Of a DNA stretch of 64,000 nucleotides, positions 18,756-29,984 are shown piece after piece. Source of the stretch: Pradoshia eiseniae (GTDB taxonomy: Bacteria > Bacillota > Bacilli > Bacillales > Pradoshiaceae); NCBI RefSeq assembly GCF_002946355.1, contig NZ_PKOZ01000001.1:791931-855930 (forward strand). The letters are read 5' to 3'. The position numbers and the translations under genes were made by a program. The notes beneath the pieces are model-generated. The model did not search any database and was not told the DNA's origin. It was given only the letters and a program-made list of their open reading frames with translations. The number at the start of each line of letters is the position of its first letter. Position 1 is the stretch's first letter.

Positions 18756-19307
18756 TTATAAAGTACTGGGGAGCAGTCTAGCTGAAAGGAGTCGTTTTCG
18801 AATCAGAATGCCTAAATATGCCGCTATAATAGCCTTTAGGATGCCCACAGGAAGGAATGGCATAAACCCTGTCATAAAAGCTGCATTCCAGGAAATGGAT
18901 GCGACAAATTTCAACCATGCCATCCCGAAGGCAAGGGTGATTACCATGCCCAATAAGTTGGCCCCAATGGCATGTGGGGTTGTGAAGCCTTTCCTTTCGA
19001 GCCAATACCCGGTCAGGAATGCGGCGGGAATGAATCCGAATAAGTAGCCGCCTGTCGGTCCGAATACTATACCGAGACCGCTCGTGAAGCCGGCAAAGAC
19101 AGGAAGGCCAATGGTCCCTAGAGCTAAGTAGACAAGAATCGTATATGTACTGAAGCGTGAACCAATGATGGTTGCAAAAAGGCCGACCGCTAACGTCTGG
19201 CCTGTGATCGGGACGAGCGGGAGAGGGATTGTGACTTGAGCCAAAATGGAAAGAATGGCTGCATACATGGCGATGAACATCATATTTCTAGTCTTTAAAC
19301 TGCTCAC
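18756..19307 (-). CDS. bioY: biotin transporter BioY
   Basis: The substrate-binding S-component for biotin uptake, which works alone or with a shared ECF module. 183 residues with about six membrane helices; the family segments PLVPITGQTLAVGL and GPTGGYLFGFIPAAFLTGY are clear. No bioMN neighbours, so it probably uses the common EcfA/A'/T module encoded elsewhere. A BirA-type operator lies 22 bases upstream of its start, so repression by biotin-loaded BirA is expected. Confidence 0.94.
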   Translation of the reverse strand: MSSLKTRNMMFIAMYAAILSILAQVTIPLPLVPITGQTLAVGLFATIIGSRFSTYTILVYLALGTIGLPVFAGFTSGLGIVFGPTGGYLFGFIPAAFLTGYWLERKGFTTPHAIGANLLGMVITLAFGMAWLKFVASISWNAAFMTGFMPFLPVGILKAIIAAYLGILIRKRLLSARLLPSTL

Positions 19308-19328
19308 GGTTCTTCCTCCTTGATTATA

Positions 19329-19357
19329 AGTTAACTAATATTTGTTTAAGGTTAACA
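19329..19357 (-). promoter_or_regulatory. BirA operator of bioY
   Basis: Plus strand reads AGTTAACT, 13 bases, GGTTAACA. Reversed, it is TGTTAACC-N13-AGTTAACT, a close match to the Bacillus BirA box (TGTTAACC-N14-16-GGTTAACA), placed where the bioY promoter should be. Confidence 0.8.
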
Positions 19358-19485
19358 CATTAATTTCCGTTTGGGTAGTGAAACCGCGGTCAGAAAATTC
19401 TAAAATTATCATACATTTTTTTACAATGATGATATAATTAATGAAGAAATACCTATAAATTTATGAATTGAAAAGGGGGAATAAT

Positions 19486-21018
19486 GTGAGCAAAAAGGCG
19501 AAGGTGCTGCCAATAGTCATTCTGTTGGCTCTTTTTAGTTTGTTTTACTTTTATAATCTTAATGTAGCAACTGCCTTGCCGGATGATGACTGGGGACGGG
19601 CAACACAAATGGATGGAGCTTCAACTTACCCTATGCAGCAATACAGCTTTGTTGAGGGTGATAAGATTCATACTTATGTTCCGGGCGATAATGATGTAAG
19701 GTATAACGTATCGGATGAGAATTACAAGAAAGTCGATGAGTCGATTATCCCGATTGATGCAGATATCAACACGCCGATTTGGGGGGATGGCCAGAGAATT
19801 TTATATTTACAGGATGGCAATTTGCAATTATATGATAATGGGAAATCAGCAATCATAGACGAAGGAGTTGTCTGTTTTTACCCTGGTGAAGAGGAGATTA
19901 TATATTGGAAAGAGAAAGAGGTTTTTACCTATAAGGCAAGCGTTAATAAATCCAGCTTGCTGATTACCATGAAGGCACCAATCAGTCATGTTGCTACTGC
20001 GAACGGGGATGACAGCGTACTTATTTCTACTAATCCTACACCGCAGGATTATCAATTTTATTTATACATAGGAAACGATCTGTTGGAGCTTACCTCTTGG
20101 TCTTCCTTTAATAGTGCTACGGTTGAAAATATTCTTTATGATTCAAATGGCCAGGAAGGGTCTATATTAATTGAATCCTTTAATATGTCGCAAGGAGAAC
20201 GCACCAATATGGCCAATCTCATCACCTTCAGCCATAAAGATATGGAGGTGAGCGGGAATGAGCAGATGTTATTTGCAGATAGCAGAACTGGGGCAAAGCT
20301 TGCTAATCCGCGGTATTTCAATTTCCGGTATCTTGACGGCAGACGAGAGTTTTTATTCGTATCGGAGGGGCAAAGAGAGGGAAAGAAGACCGGGTATAAT
20401 GTTTATTATGCGAATGCCACCCAGGATGGCCAATGGATAGGAATGAGAAGAAGCACCTCTCTTGAAACTAGCTTGAACCCTCGCTGGGCCGGTGATAGCC
20501 ATATCTTATGGCAAACCTTTGACGGCAAGGAGTATCATACCTTTGGCACCTATAACGGTAATGAGTATGTTGAGTCAACGATGGCGAAGACTAAGGACGA
20601 TTATCGTACAGCTATGTATGATTTTATCAGCGGAATCTTCAGCAGCTTTGTTATGATTTTCTTTGGATTTGTATGGGTCATCCCGCTTATAATCTTTTAT
20701 GCAGTGTTGACGTTTGTGCGAAGGGATGATTTTGAAACGGATAAAAATTGGGCTGAACCGGCCGGGGTTATTATCTATATAGTAACGGTCGTATTCGTTT
20801 TTAATAATGTCTTATCAGAACAATTGTTTTCACTGGCACCGGCCTATCTGACCTTCCCATACAGCATGGTCGTATGGCCATTGGTGATTGGAGTCGTATC
20901 TTATTTTCTCTATAAATATGTGACTGATAAAGATATTGGGCTATATGCCGGAATCTCATACTATATAGGATTGAACATTTTGATGATGACTGGTTTATTT
21001 GGACCTTATCTCATCTGA
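19486..21018 (+). CDS. large membrane protein, extracellular middle, C-terminal TM bundle
   Basis: A 510-residue protein I do not recognise. One membrane helix at about 7-26 is followed by about 340 residues of repetitive beta-rich sequence (ILYLQDGNLQLYDNG-type units, Asp/Gly-rich, propeller-like) that should lie outside the cell. Four or five hydrophobic helices then follow from about residue 390 to the end. GTG 19486 has AAAAGGGGG at 6-base spacing, better than TTG 19468. It stands alone between bioY and a terminator. A sensor or transport role is possible but unsupported. Confidence 0.8.
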   Translation: MSKKAKVLPIVILLALFSLFYFYNLNVATALPDDDWGRATQMDGASTYPMQQYSFVEGDKIHTYVPGDNDVRYNVSDENYKKVDESIIPIDADINTPIWGDGQRILYLQDGNLQLYDNGKSAIIDEGVVCFYPGEEEIIYWKEKEVFTYKASVNKSSLLITMKAPISHVATANGDDSVLISTNPTPQDYQFYLYIGNDLLELTSWSSFNSATVENILYDSNGQEGSILIESFNMSQGERTNMANLITFSHKDMEVSGNEQMLFADSRTGAKLANPRYFNFRYLDGRREFLFVSEGQREGKKTGYNVYYANATQDGQWIGMRRSTSLETSLNPRWAGDSHILWQTFDGKEYHTFGTYNGNEYVESTMAKTKDDYRTAMYDFISGIFSSFVMIFFGFVWVIPLIIFYAVLTFVRRDDFETDKNWAEPAGVIIYIVTVVFVFNNVLSEQLFSLAPAYLTFPYSMVVWPLVIGVVSYFLYKYVTDKDIGLYAGISYYIGLNILMMTGLFGPYLI

Positions 21019-21027
21019 CTCTTTTGC

Positions 21028-21062
21028 CGGACATTCTCTTTCTGAGGAGAATGTCTGGTTTT
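21028..21062. terminator. bidirectional terminator
   Basis: CCGGACATTCTC…GAGAATGTCTGG stem followed by TTTTATT. It lies between two convergent genes and overlaps the end of the minus-strand one. Confidence 0.8.
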
Positions 21063-21318
21063 ATTGTGTCTTATACGGAAGAAATTCTGAGCGCTCTCTT
21101 TGCTTCAGCATATGATTGAAGATGCGGTAATGATAAAGGAACGCGTCGAATGGAAGTGGTTCATCCTGGAAATCATAGGAGGATAGGAACAGCTCTAATT
21201 GTTCGGTAAATTCGTTGTCATCAAGGAGTCCGTGAAGATATAATGGGTATTCATATGTTTGATAAAGGGATGAAAGGCCATTTTCCATGAATATGGCTTC
21301 TATTTGTGTTTTGTGCAT
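21061..21318 (-). CDS. 85-aa conserved-looking hypothetical protein
   Basis: A small acidic soluble protein (MHKTQIEAIFMENGLSS…) rich in Tyr, Leu and Phe, probably all-helical. I do not recognise a family. The ATG at 21318 has AGAGGTGAG just upstream and excludes a longer in-frame extension to 21369. It is divergent from helD with about 80 bases between starts, so the two may share a control region. Confidence 0.65.
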   Translation of the reverse strand: MHKTQIEAIFMENGLSSLYQTYEYPLYLHGLLDDNEFTEQLELFLSSYDFQDEPLPFDAFLYHYRIFNHMLKQRERSEFLPYKTQ

Positions 21319-21397
21319 TTTTCTCACCTCTAGCAAACAGTATCGGATGGACGTGGGTGATTTATTCATTTAAAAGAGGATGGAAGGGGGCAGTTTT

Positions 21398-23632
21398 GTG
21401 GAAGAATCAGCTTTTAAGCTTGAGCAGGAAAGGCTGGAATTTATCCGGCAATATATGAGCGTTGTAATTGATACCGCGAGAACGAGCAAGGAACGGTTTC
21501 TGGCGAAGATGAAGGAAACCTTCGCCGATACCGATTGGGAGGAAAATACGGAATATGGCCAGCTTTTGACGACGGCCACATTTTATCAAATGTCCAATGA
21601 TGAATGGGAGAGCCTGAAGCGCGCCTTGCCAAAACCGTACTTCGCCCGAGTGGATTTCGTGCCTTCTGAGGCTGGTCAAGCCGAACGATTATATATAGGC
21701 AAGACTTCTTTGTTCCAGAGGGACAATCAGGAGCAGCTGATTATTGATTGGCGTTCTCCGATTGCCAATCTGTATTATGACGGAAGGCTAGGGCATGTTT
21801 CCTATACGTCTGAGGGAGAAACATACGATGGAGAGATTACGTTAAAGCGCCAGCTGATGATTGAGGATGGCGAGCTTGTGGACTTGCGGGATATTGATTT
21901 GACAACGGTGGATGAATTATTGCAGGAAACTCTAGCGAAGAGCTCGGCGAGCCGGCTCACAGAGATTGTAGAGACCATCCAAGAGGAGCAAAACGAAATC
22001 ATTCGGGCTGATCTTAATAAACCAATCATTGTTCAAGGAGCGGCCGGAAGCGGGAAGACAACAATCGCGCTGCACCGCATCTCCTATTTTCTCTACCATT
22101 ACAAGGATGTATTTAACCCGGCAGATTTATTGATACTGACACCAACTGTCCTCTTCATGGAATATATACAAGAAGCCTTGCCTGATTTGGGGGCTGAGCG
22201 TGTACGGCAAGCAACCTATGCCCAATATGTCGAGGAGGCTATCGGGAAAAGAATCCCTCTCGCTAAAGACGAAAAATTGACGGAGGTTCTTTCTGGAGGA
22301 AATTCGACCGCTAAGCTTTCCAGAATTAAGGGAAGTTCCCTTTTTCAGCAGATATTGGACCATTTTTGTGAGGAAATAAAAAGCGGTCTTTATTTCCATG
22401 AGGATTTCAAGGTCGATAAATTCAAGCTCTACCCAGCCAGCAAATTAAATCATTTACTTACGAAGGAATATACATACCTGCCGCTCTATAAACGTGTCGA
22501 CAAGCTGAAGAGTCTGCTGCAGCAGCAGGTGAAGCGGCAAAAGGATGAAATGCTAAAGAAAATCACGGCCCATTATGACGGCAAAATTGAGAAGGGGCTA
22601 AATTTCAAAGGGGACGAGAGAAAGAGAAAAGCCTATATTTCAGAAGTCTTAAAACGAAAGGACATGCGATTAACAGCTTTTAAGGATGAGCTGAGGAACA
22701 CTGTCCCGCGCTATATCAGATTGGTCAAGAAAAGCAGCACCTTCACCCATTATAAAGATCTCTTTTCCAATCCTGAAAGGATGTATGATTATGCAGGAGG
22801 GGCGCTGATGATGGAGGATGCGGCAGATTTATGTGCCTATAGCCAGCAAATCTTCGCAAAAAGGAAATACGAAATCGAGGATCTTGGTCCGCTTCTCTAT
22901 TTGCATGCAAAGCTTTATGGGGTTCATCCAGACCATCGGGCCAAAAATGTGGTCATAGATGAGGCCCAAGATTATAGCTTCATGCAAATTGCCGCTTTAA
23001 AAACAGCGCTTGAAACCGATATGTTCACATTGGTAGGCGATCTTGCCCAAGGGATTCACTCCTATCGCTCCATTACAAGCTGGAAGGAAATTTCAGAAAA
23101 AATCTTCCCGCGTGCAAGCTACAAAGAATTGAAAAAAAGCTATAGGACCACCATTGAAATCATGAATGAGGCAAACAAGCTTCTCGATAAGCTGCCTTAT
23201 GACTTTCCAGTCGTTGAACCGATTGTCCGACATGGTGAAATGCCGCGGTATATACAATACGAAAATATAGAGCAATGGGCAGAAGGCGTTGCCAGACAAA
23301 CGGCAAAGTGGAGAGAAGAAGGTTACCATACATTTGCTATCATTACTAAAACAGCGAGTGATGCGAGGATTGCCCATAAAGTGCTCCATGAGAACGGGTA
23401 TAAGGCATGCCTGCTGGAAGAAAAGATGTCCATTCCGAAGGATGAGGCAGTCATCGTTCCTTCTTATCTATCGAAAGGGCTTGAGTTTGATTGCGTCATC
23501 GCCTTCAGTTACGATGAAGTTTATAGGGAAGAAAATGAAACAGATTTAAAATTACTGTACGTGACGATGACAAGGGCCATGCATAGACTTCAGCTGACAA
23601 GCAAAGAAGAAGGGGCATTTATCCTCGGATAA
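21398..23632 (+). CDS. helD: RNA polymerase recycling motor HelD
   Basis: A UvrD/Rep-like SF1 ATPase that binds RNA polymerase and frees it from stalled complexes. 744 residues. The N-terminal coiled coil (FKLEQERLEFIRQYM…) enters the polymerase secondary channel. Walker A is GAAGSGKTTIALHR near 214, Walker B VVIDEAQDYSFMQ near 518, and helicase C-terminal motifs YLSKGLEFDCV and LLYVTMTRAMHRL follow. GTG 21398 has AAGGGGG at 7-base spacing; ATG 21380 would have almost none. Confidence 0.93.
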   Translation: MEESAFKLEQERLEFIRQYMSVVIDTARTSKERFLAKMKETFADTDWEENTEYGQLLTTATFYQMSNDEWESLKRALPKPYFARVDFVPSEAGQAERLYIGKTSLFQRDNQEQLIIDWRSPIANLYYDGRLGHVSYTSEGETYDGEITLKRQLMIEDGELVDLRDIDLTTVDELLQETLAKSSASRLTEIVETIQEEQNEIIRADLNKPIIVQGAAGSGKTTIALHRISYFLYHYKDVFNPADLLILTPTVLFMEYIQEALPDLGAERVRQATYAQYVEEAIGKRIPLAKDEKLTEVLSGGNSTAKLSRIKGSSLFQQILDHFCEEIKSGLYFHEDFKVDKFKLYPASKLNHLLTKEYTYLPLYKRVDKLKSLLQQQVKRQKDEMLKKITAHYDGKIEKGLNFKGDERKRKAYISEVLKRKDMRLTAFKDELRNTVPRYIRLVKKSSTFTHYKDLFSNPERMYDYAGGALMMEDAADLCAYSQQIFAKRKYEIEDLGPLLYLHAKLYGVHPDHRAKNVVIDEAQDYSFMQIAALKTALETDMFTLVGDLAQGIHSYRSITSWKEISEKIFPRASYKELKKSYRTTIEIMNEANKLLDKLPYDFPVVEPIVRHGEMPRYIQYENIEQWAEGVARQTAKWREEGYHTFAIITKTASDARIAHKVLHENGYKACLLEEKMSIPKDEAVIVPSYLSKGLEFDCVIAFSYDEVYREENETDLKLLYVTMTRAMHRLQLTSKEEGAFILG

Positions 23633-23643
23633 GTGTCTAGGTG

Positions 23644-23669
23644 AAGGAACGTATACCGTTCCTTTTTAT
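23644..23669 (+). terminator. helD terminator
   Basis: AGGAACG-tatac-CGTTCCT hairpin followed by TTTTTA. Confidence 0.8.
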
Positions 23670-23753
23670 ATGGAGGAAGAAAGCTGATTAATCGATAAAG
23701 AAAAAGTTATATAAATAGTGTAAAATGGGAGTGTTGCAGAGGGAGGAATGAAC

Positions 23754-24674
23754 ATGGTAAAAACCGTGCTTCATATAAAAGCAGTTGGCAAGAAAATTGG
23801 TCGTCAGCAAATACTGGAGGATATTACCCTGGAGGTTCAGGCAGGGGAAATATTTGGCTTGATTGGTCCGAACGGAGCTGGAAAAACGACCTTAATTCGC
23901 ATGATTTGCGGGTTGATGAAGCATTCTGAAGGTGAAATCCGCATCATGAATCATGATATTAATAGCTCATTTCGAGCAGCAATCAGAGAATTGGGTGCCG
24001 TGATTGAAAATCCGGCCTTTTATTTGGATCTAACAGGCTGGCAGAATCTTTGGCTGGTCGCTAATCTATATAAAGGAATAACAAAGGAACGCATACTTGA
24101 GGTAGCCGGGCTCGTCGGACTTGAAGAAAGCATCCACGATAAAGTCGATACATACTCTCTTGGTATGAAGCAGCGGCTCGGCATCGCCCAAGCCATTCTT
24201 CATAAACCGAGGCTTCTCATACTGGATGAACCGACCAATGGCCTCGACCCGAGCGGAATTCATGATTTGCGTGGGCATTTATTGTGTCTAGCCCGAGAGG
24301 AAGGGACGGCTATCTTTCTATCCACTCACTTGCTATCTGAGGTAGAAATGCTTTGTGACCGAATCGCCATTATGAAGGATGGGCGGCTGCTGGATATTAG
24401 ACAAACCGTGCAAGAAGAGGTATTGGTTATTGAAACGGACGAGCATGAAAAAGCATGTGTATTATTGAATGAGCGTTATTCTGTTCTAGCATCTGACAAG
24501 GGACAAATTCGGCTGGCGGTTGAAAAAGCAGAAGTCCCTGCCCTCAATGCCCTCCTTGTCCATAACCAAATAAATGTCTATCATTTGGCTTATGAAAATC
24601 AAGGGCTTGAGCAGATGTTTCTGCAATCGGTGGCAGATAGGAGGTTGAAAAAGAATGATTTCGATGCTGGTTAA
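23754..24674 (+). CDS. ABC exporter ATP-binding protein (BcrA type)
   Basis: The ATPase of a two-gene ABC transporter, 306 residues. Walker A GPNGAGKTTLIR near 38, Q-loop region VIENPAFY, signature YSLGMKQRLGIAQ, Walker B LLILDEPTNGLDPSG and H-loop STHLLSE are intact. The roughly 80-residue C-terminal extension is usual in BcrA/antimicrobial-peptide exporters. GGGAGG at 23741-23746 gives 7 bases to ATG 23754, against one base to ATG 23748. The permease start lies within its end. Substrate unknown; bacitracin-like peptide resistance or lipid export are options. Confidence 0.88.
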   Translation: MVKTVLHIKAVGKKIGRQQILEDITLEVQAGEIFGLIGPNGAGKTTLIRMICGLMKHSEGEIRIMNHDINSSFRAAIRELGAVIENPAFYLDLTGWQNLWLVANLYKGITKERILEVAGLVGLEESIHDKVDTYSLGMKQRLGIAQAILHKPRLLILDEPTNGLDPSGIHDLRGHLLCLAREEGTAIFLSTHLLSEVEMLCDRIAIMKDGRLLDIRQTVQEEVLVIETDEHEKACVLLNERYSVLASDKGQIRLAVEKAEVPALNALLVHNQINVYHLAYENQGLEQMFLQSVADRRLKKNDFDAG

Positions 24675-25416
24675 TGAGCATTATCGTCTGGCAAGAAATC
24701 GTCTCGTCCAGCTTTCCTTTCTGGTCATGCCTGTGATTATTTGCCTTCTTGCGATATTTTTTTTAGATTTAGTGAAAGTCAACAATGGAAATATGTTAAA
24801 TTATATGTCTATCATAGCTAGCACATTGGTGGTCATTTCGTTTTTGGGAATCGGTGTCGCAGGTACTATCCTATCAAATGAATTCCAAAATGGAACGATA
24901 AAGCTGATTATGGTACGGCCCATTTCACGGGCGGCGTTATTATTTTCGAAATGGCTTACCGTCATTTTCTATCTGCTCTATCTTTTTATATTGACGTTCG
25001 TCCTATCTATGGCTGTTGGCACCCTCTTGTTTGGGTTTGAAGGATTTGGGGCAAATGGGCATATGTTCGGATCTATTTTGCTTAATTATGCAACGGGTTT
25101 TACAGAGGCCTTGATGATTGTGACGTTCACTTATATGGTATCTGCCGTTTTCAAGAATGGCGCATTTTCCATCGGTGTCGGCATGGCAGCCTTAGTCGGA
25201 GGGAAATTGGCGACAGAGGTCTCCCGCCTGCTAGAATGGAAGGGCGGGATGATGCTCTTATTTGCCAATACGAAGCTGGATCAGTATTTTTTCGGAAACA
25301 AACCAGTCTATGATGAGATGAGTTTAACATTTTCCTTGGCAATCTTAGGATTTCATTTTTGCTTCTTTTATGGAGTTGCTTGGTGGTTCTTTGTCAAAAG
25401 GGATATTTCCGTTTAA
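24655..25416 (+). CDS. ABC-2 type permease
   Basis: The membrane partner of the preceding ATPase, 253 residues, about six helices, ABC-2 family. GTILSNEFQNGTIKLIMVRPISR after the second helix is the typical cytoplasmic loop (NE…G…L…RP). It overlaps the ATPase gene by 20 bases with AGGAGG at 24639-24644. No two-component system lies next door, unlike BceAB-type modules. Confidence 0.87.
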   Translation: MISMLVNEHYRLARNRLVQLSFLVMPVIICLLAIFFLDLVKVNNGNMLNYMSIIASTLVVISFLGIGVAGTILSNEFQNGTIKLIMVRPISRAALLFSKWLTVIFYLLYLFILTFVLSMAVGTLLFGFEGFGANGHMFGSILLNYATGFTEALMIVTFTYMVSAVFKNGAFSIGVGMAALVGGKLATEVSRLLEWKGGMMLLFANTKLDQYFFGNKPVYDEMSLTFSLAILGFHFCFFYGVAWWFFVKRDISV

Positions 25417-25440
25417 GATAAAGGTAAGGAGAGAAGGACA

Positions 25441-26340
25441 ATGATCATTAGCGCGAGCAGGCGTACAGACATCCCGGCGTTTTATGCCGAATGGTTCATG
25501 AATCGGATCAGGGCTGGCTATTTCATGAAAGTCAACCCGTATAACAGGAAGCAAACAAAGCAAATTTCCTTGACGCCGAACGATGTCGATGCAATCGTGT
25601 TTTGGTCTAAGAACCCAAGGCCTGTCCTTCGCCATCTTCCGGAGCTTATGGAGATGGGCCATACCCCACTGATGCATTATACATTGAATGATTATCCTGA
25701 AGAGCTTGAGCCTGGAGTTCCAAGCCTCTCCTATCGGATTAATACGTTTCAGCGCATATCAGAGAGGATTGGCACAGAGCAAATGGTTTGGAGATATGAC
25801 CCAATCATCTTAAGTGACAAAACGGATGTTGATTATCATCTGGATGTATTTGGTGATGTCGCTCATGTGCTTAAGGGATGGACGAGTCGGGTCACTATCA
25901 GCTTCATGGACTTTTATGCGAAGACGAAGGGAAGACTTAGCCGGATTGAGGCAGAGAAGGGGTATCAGTTCTCTGACTGGCTCAATCCTAGTAACTCAGA
26001 CAGGCTAGCTGCCCTGGCTAAGGGCTTGAATGATATAGCAGCTGCTAACGGGATGTCTGTTGTGACATGCTCGGAGCAGGTGAATTTGGATAAATATGGA
26101 ATCAGGCATGGAGCATGTATAGACCAAGCACACATAGAAACGGTGCTGAACAGGACAATTGGCGGAAAGAAGGATAAATATCAGCGGGCAGAATGCGGAT
26201 GCATGGAGTCGGTTGATATGGGAAGCTATGACACTTGTCCGTTCGGATGCCCTTATTGCTATGCGGTCAGAAGCGATAAGCTAGTTCGGTCAAATCAACA
26301 AAAACATGACCCAAAAAGTCCGTATTTGATCGGAGAATAG
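25441..26340 (+). CDS. DUF1848 radical-SAM-like protein
   Basis: A 299-residue DUF1848 member. It starts MIISASRRTDIPAFYAEW as this family does. Its cysteine cluster is near the C-terminus: CGCMESVDMGSYDTCPFGC then PYCYAV, similar to the Cys-x3-Cys-x2-Cys of radical SAM proteins and so likely to bind an iron-sulfur cluster. Also visible are DAIVFWSKNP and MVWRYDPI. The reaction is unknown. ATG follows GGAGAGAAGG, 24 bases after the permease gene, so read-through from the exporter is possible. Confidence 0.85.
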   Translation: MIISASRRTDIPAFYAEWFMNRIRAGYFMKVNPYNRKQTKQISLTPNDVDAIVFWSKNPRPVLRHLPELMEMGHTPLMHYTLNDYPEELEPGVPSLSYRINTFQRISERIGTEQMVWRYDPIILSDKTDVDYHLDVFGDVAHVLKGWTSRVTISFMDFYAKTKGRLSRIEAEKGYQFSDWLNPSNSDRLAALAKGLNDIAAANGMSVVTCSEQVNLDKYGIRHGACIDQAHIETVLNRTIGGKKDKYQRAECGCMESVDMGSYDTCPFGCPYCYAVRSDKLVRSNQQKHDPKSPYLIGE

Positions 26341-26390
26341 GTAATAATGAAATGAATCAATTTTTGAATTTAAGGAAGCGGTGAAAGTTA

Positions 26391-27248
26391 ATGAATCAAT
26401 TACAACCAGGAATGAAAGCGCAGTTAACAGTAGAAAGGGAGGTATCCTTCGGCTATTTCCTCTCTAATGGGGAAGAGGATGTATTGCTCCATACGAATGA
26501 GATTGTTGGAGAGATTGAGATTGGCCAGGAGATTGAAGTATTCTTGTTCAATGATAAAGAAGGCCGCTTGACCGCATCCATGCACCTTCCATCCATTATA
26601 GAAGGGGAATACGGATGGGCGCCGGTTGTGGATGTTCACCCAAGTCATGGGGTTTTCCTCAATATTGGCCTTCAGAAAGATTTGCTTATCTCTGCTGACG
26701 ACCTTCCACGTATTAAACGAATTTGGCCGGAGGTTGGCGATGAACTTTACGTAACTCTTATGGTCGATAGTCGCGGCCGTTTATTCGGACGCCTCGCGAC
26801 AGAGACAGTTGTACAGGAATTAAGCCAACCAGCTCCGCAATCACTTATGAATAAGGAGTTTGAAGGGCGTGCCTATCGCCTCTTGAAGGTTGGTACGTTC
26901 ATTCTGACTACGGAAGGCTATCGCTGCTTCGTGCATGAAAGTGAGCGTTCTGTCGAGCCTCGTTTAGGCGAGCTCGTTAAGGGTCGTGTGATTGGCGTCA
27001 AGGAAGACGGAAGTCTGAATGGTTCCCTTCTGCCGCGAACACATGAGCGTCTAGATGAGGATGCAGAAGGAATCCTGACCTATTTGGAAAGCCGCGGGGG
27101 CAGTATGCCTTACTGGGATAAATCTGACCCGGAGGACATTCAAAAGCGTTTTGGTATGAGCAAGGCAGCGTTCAAGCGTGCCTTGGGACGTTTAATGAAA
27201 GAAGGAAAAGTCAGCCAAGCGGACGGCTGGACCACGGTAAAGAAATAG
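26391..27248 (+). CDS. cvfB: S1-type RNA-binding protein CvfB
   Basis: 285 residues of the CvfB/YitL family. Three S1-like beta-barrels (about 1-65, 70-135, 150-215) are followed by a winged helix (DPEDIQKRFGMSKAAFKRALGRLMKEGKV, about 245-280). In Staphylococcus aureus the family influences virulence-gene RNA; in bacilli it is a conserved RNA-binding protein of unclear role. The ribosome-binding site is weak (GAAGCGGTGAAAG). The HAD phosphatase gene follows 10 bases later, so the two are probably co-transcribed. Confidence 0.88.
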   Translation: MNQLQPGMKAQLTVEREVSFGYFLSNGEEDVLLHTNEIVGEIEIGQEIEVFLFNDKEGRLTASMHLPSIIEGEYGWAPVVDVHPSHGVFLNIGLQKDLLISADDLPRIKRIWPEVGDELYVTLMVDSRGRLFGRLATETVVQELSQPAPQSLMNKEFEGRAYRLLKVGTFILTTEGYRCFVHESERSVEPRLGELVKGRVIGVKEDGSLNGSLLPRTHERLDEDAEGILTYLESRGGSMPYWDKSDPEDIQKRFGMSKAAFKRALGRLMKEGKVSQADGWTTVKK

Positions 27249-27258
27249 GAGATACAAG

Positions 27259-27858
27259 ATGAACATATTATGGGATTTTGACGGTACATTGATGGATACG
27301 TATCCTTCCTATACGAAGATGGTCAAGGAGGCCAGCCAATCCGCCCTTCAGGATGAGGAAATATTTGCTCTATTGAAGGTCTCCTTTGGCCATGCCTTCA
27401 GTGAGCTTGGCTTGTCTGAGGATGAAATCAAGCATATTAAAGAGCTTGAGAGAAGCTTGGCTCCTGAGGACTTCAAACCATTCCTTGGATTGCGAGAGGT
27501 GCTTGAAGCGGCCGATATGAATGTCATCATGACCCATAAAGAACGAGCACTTGCGCAAGCCATTCTAGAGGTGAATGATCTCAATCAATATTTTACGGAA
27601 ATCGTCGCGATTGATGATGGCTATCCGAGGAAGCCGGATCCGGCAAGCTATCGATATTTACATGAAAAATACCGGATTGACCTAGCAGTAGGTGATCGTG
27701 AGCTTGATATCATTCCGGCTAAGAAGCTTGGCATTCAGACTTGCCTATTCCAAAACCATGAGGCTGAGGCTGATTATTATGTGGATGATTACAGGGAGTT
27801 TTTTAAAAAAGTCCTCCTCTTAAACAAATATCAGAAGCAAGGGAATCCTGAAAAATAG
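27259..27858 (+). CDS. HAD-superfamily hydrolase
   Basis: A 199-residue haloacid-dehalogenase-type phosphatase of the phosphoglycolate-phosphatase/beta-phosphoglucomutase-like subfamily. Motif I WDFDGTLMDTYPSY is at 4-17 (nucleophile Asp6), motif II VIMTHK near 93, the lysine/acidic motifs are in DDGYPRKPDPASY near 118 and VGDRELDIIPAKKLG near 143. The small helical cap lies between I and II. Substrate not predictable. Confidence 0.87.
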   Translation: MNILWDFDGTLMDTYPSYTKMVKEASQSALQDEEIFALLKVSFGHAFSELGLSEDEIKHIKELERSLAPEDFKPFLGLREVLEAADMNVIMTHKERALAQAILEVNDLNQYFTEIVAIDDGYPRKPDPASYRYLHEKYRIDLAVGDRELDIIPAKKLGIQTCLFQNHEAEADYYVDDYREFFKKVLLLNKYQKQGNPEK

Positions 27859-27871
27859 GGTTCCCTTTTTC
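27839..27871 (+). terminator. terminator after HAD gene
   Basis: AAGGGAATCCT…AGGGTTCCCTTTTT hairpin; its left arm lies inside the last codons of the HAD gene. Confidence 0.8.
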
Positions 27872-27990
27872 AATTTTTCACATCGTTTACACAGGGCGTA
27901 AATAGGATGTTGAATGAAATAATGTCGTAGAAATAAAGAGGTGGGACATGGATGGAAGGGGGTAGTTTGAAACAAAAGAAGAGTTGATGA

Positions 27991-28038
27991 CCATAATAAA
28001 GCCTGCTTGAGAGATAATTCAAGCAGGCTTTATTATGG
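27991..28038. terminator. bidirectional terminator of the ABC-F gene
   Basis: CCATAATAAAGCCTGCTTGA…TCAAGCAGGCTTTATTATGG, an almost perfect 20-bp stem. It lies three bases past the minus-strand ABC-F stop codon. Confidence 0.88.
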
Positions 28039-28040
28039 TA

Positions 28041-29633
<1,593 letters not shown>

Positions 29634-29984
29634 TTAATAAAATTCCTCCGTTAACTGGTATCTAGCAAATTATATCATTATTATCCCCATTAGTGAAAGA
29701 GAGCTGGTTGAAGAAGGTATTTAAAATGCTAAAAAGACGAAATTATGCTGGTAAGTTGTGGGTAATCAGCATCTTTGCGTAAAAAACTAAAGAGGACTTA
29801 GAGCCAATAATGATGCCTGCTTAAGCGGTTTCAATATGACTATTCTGTCTATTTGTTACATATATGTAATATCGCTGTAAATAACGTCATGCTCTTATTA
29901 CAGAATTGTTCTTAACAAGAATCTCCCATCGCTGATACGATATGTTCTGCTAGAAATGATGGCAGATGACAGGAGGATTTTGTT